From positions 1 to 31,857 of the IMG/VR virus record IMGVR_UViG_3300024529_000008: a stretch of 31,857 nucleotides of DNA. One strand, 5' to 3'. The notes beneath the pieces are model-generated. The model saw nothing but the letters and a program-made list of their open reading frames with translations, ran no database searches and was not told the DNA's origin. The DNA comes from a virus. This document shows positions 31,104 through 31,857 of this stretch, one piece after another (within the stretch, counting starts at the first letter, position 1; each line of letters opens with the position of its first letter). The translations under genes were made by a program, and so were the position numbers.

Positions 31104-31814
31104 TTAATTCTGTAATTGAACTAGCCAATAGTTAGATTCAAAGTCATTTCCGCTAAAATCAATTCTAGATAATCCTTGACTTGATACATGCATTGTTCCA
31201 TTATCACCTTTATTTGCTACCAATACTTCCTTGAGTTTATCGGCACTAAAACAAATTGGATGTAAATCTGTAACATCGGTCGTTCCAACATCAAATGTAA
31301 TATTATCTGAATTAACGGTTGAATAATTAATAATAAATTTAATTTCTCCATTAACTACTTGAACTGCAAAATTCTTTGCATCAGGCAACGCATTTTTTGC
31401 TTTGATAAATTTACTCATAAATGCATCATCAATAGGCAATGTTACTTCATATGGTGGTTCTGCGTTAATTGCAGGAACTGCTGGAATAACGGTTGTATCT
31501 GCTAACATAAAAGTTGCTCTTGTACTACCTTCACTAATTTTCATTGCATAATTTTTGCCTGCAGAATCTTGTACGTCAATATTGATATTCTCACCAACAG
31601 CTGATAACATTTTTATTAATGATCCGGTATGATTAATACCTAATTCGCCTTTCATAAAAGGAGTCGTGTTCCATTGAAGCTTTCCTACTACAGTTTGATC
31701 CATATCGATAAGTTCACAACCTACCCCATTATCATTTTCTTTTAATATTACCGCTTCGCAATTACCAGCAAGATAATATCGATTGATAAATGATTGTAAT
31801 TTACTTTTTTCCAT
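31104..31814 (-). CDS. gp45: DNA polymerase sliding clamp, gp45-like
   Basis: 236 residues, close to T4 gp45 (228). The order LQSFINRYYLAGNC, then beta-rich repeats with ELGINHTGSLIKMLSAVG and a second half with IDDAFMSKFIKAKNALPDAK and FSADKLKEVLVANKG fits the two-domain ring clamp. It tethers the polymerase to DNA and in T4 also switches on late transcription, which would make the late promoters of this phage clamp-dependent if the same system is used. AGG 8 bases before the ATG. The upstream 43 bases are AT-rich without a gene. Confidence 0.85.
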   Translation of the reverse strand: MEKSKLQSFINRYYLAGNCEAVILKENDNGVGCELIDMDQTVVGKLQWNTTPFMKGELGINHTGSLIKMLSAVGENINIDVQDSAGKNYAMKISEGSTRATFMLADTTVIPAVPAINAEPPYEVTLPIDDAFMSKFIKAKNALPDAKNFAVQVVNGEIKFIINYSTVNSDNITFDVGTTDVTDLHPICFSADKLKEVLVANKGDNGTMHVSSQGLSRIDFSGNDFESNYWLVQLQN

Positions 31815-31857
31815 TATATAACCTATTTAAAATTTAAAAAATTTATTGAATTGTTTA

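Noticed and set aside
31102-31128. Extended dUTPase start at an in-frame TTG
   Set aside because: An ATG at 31101 begins directly with the dUTPase domain and lies after the clamp stop codon.

Overview
The window is a gene-dense, AT-rich piece of a tailed-phage genome of T4-like type. Every supported gene lies on the minus strand, so transcription runs from about 31.8 kb down to 1. The evidence for a phage is a T4-type sliding clamp, clamp-loader subunits of the gp44 and gp62 kind, a phage dUTPase, an endolysin with a candidate holin, a fibre-like protein, and a group of proteins sharing a short N-terminal tag that ends in the (L/I)-x-E pattern cut by T4 prohead protease. The host is not certain. 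The ClpS-like and GroEL-like proteins resemble, from memory, Bacteroidota versions, and several genes have ordinary AGGA/AAAGG ribosome binding sites while others have only A-rich leaders.

Layout from right to left. (1) 26.6-31.8 kb holds replication and nucleotide genes: sliding clamp, dUTPase, gp44-like loader ATPase, a zinc-ribbon protein, a 58-residue protein, an unknown, gp62-like loader, a DUF3310-like protein, an Api92-like protein, a RecB/Cas4-like nuclease, an unknown and a SLOG-fold protein. (2) 18.4-26.2 kb is a glycan operon of nine overlapping or abutting genes: seven glycosyltransferase-like genes, a short DegT-type aminotransferase and a hexapeptide-repeat acyltransferase. Its middle four genes (19856-22829) are much more AT-rich than most of the lines counted around them. 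(3) 16.1-18.3 kb looks like a lysis region: amidase endolysin, two-helix holin candidate, a membrane-anchored GAF-like protein and a four-helix membrane protein. (4) 4.4-16.1 kb is a late region of virion-type proteins. Eight carry the N-terminal tag or a variant of it, including a Mn-type superoxide dismutase, a tail lysozyme and two HExxH proteins. It also holds a nucleotidyltransferase-like protein, a fibre-like protein, a gene pair that looks like one reading frame broken by a -1 shift, and a small cluster with a ClpS-like adaptor, a UVR-motif protein and an HNH nuclease. (5) 0-4.2 kb has a MoxR/CobS-like AAA+ ATPase, a terminator, a CobT-like von Willebrand A protein, a small unknown and the start of GroEL.

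The most interesting signals are: the tag shared by unrelated proteins, which suggests packaging of enzymes (among them superoxide dismutase) into the capsid; the phage ClpS with changed N-degron pocket positions, overlapping a UVR-motif gene; the broken or frameshifted gene near 14.85 kb; and the AT-rich cassette inside the glycan operon. Family assignments are from motif recognition without database searches.
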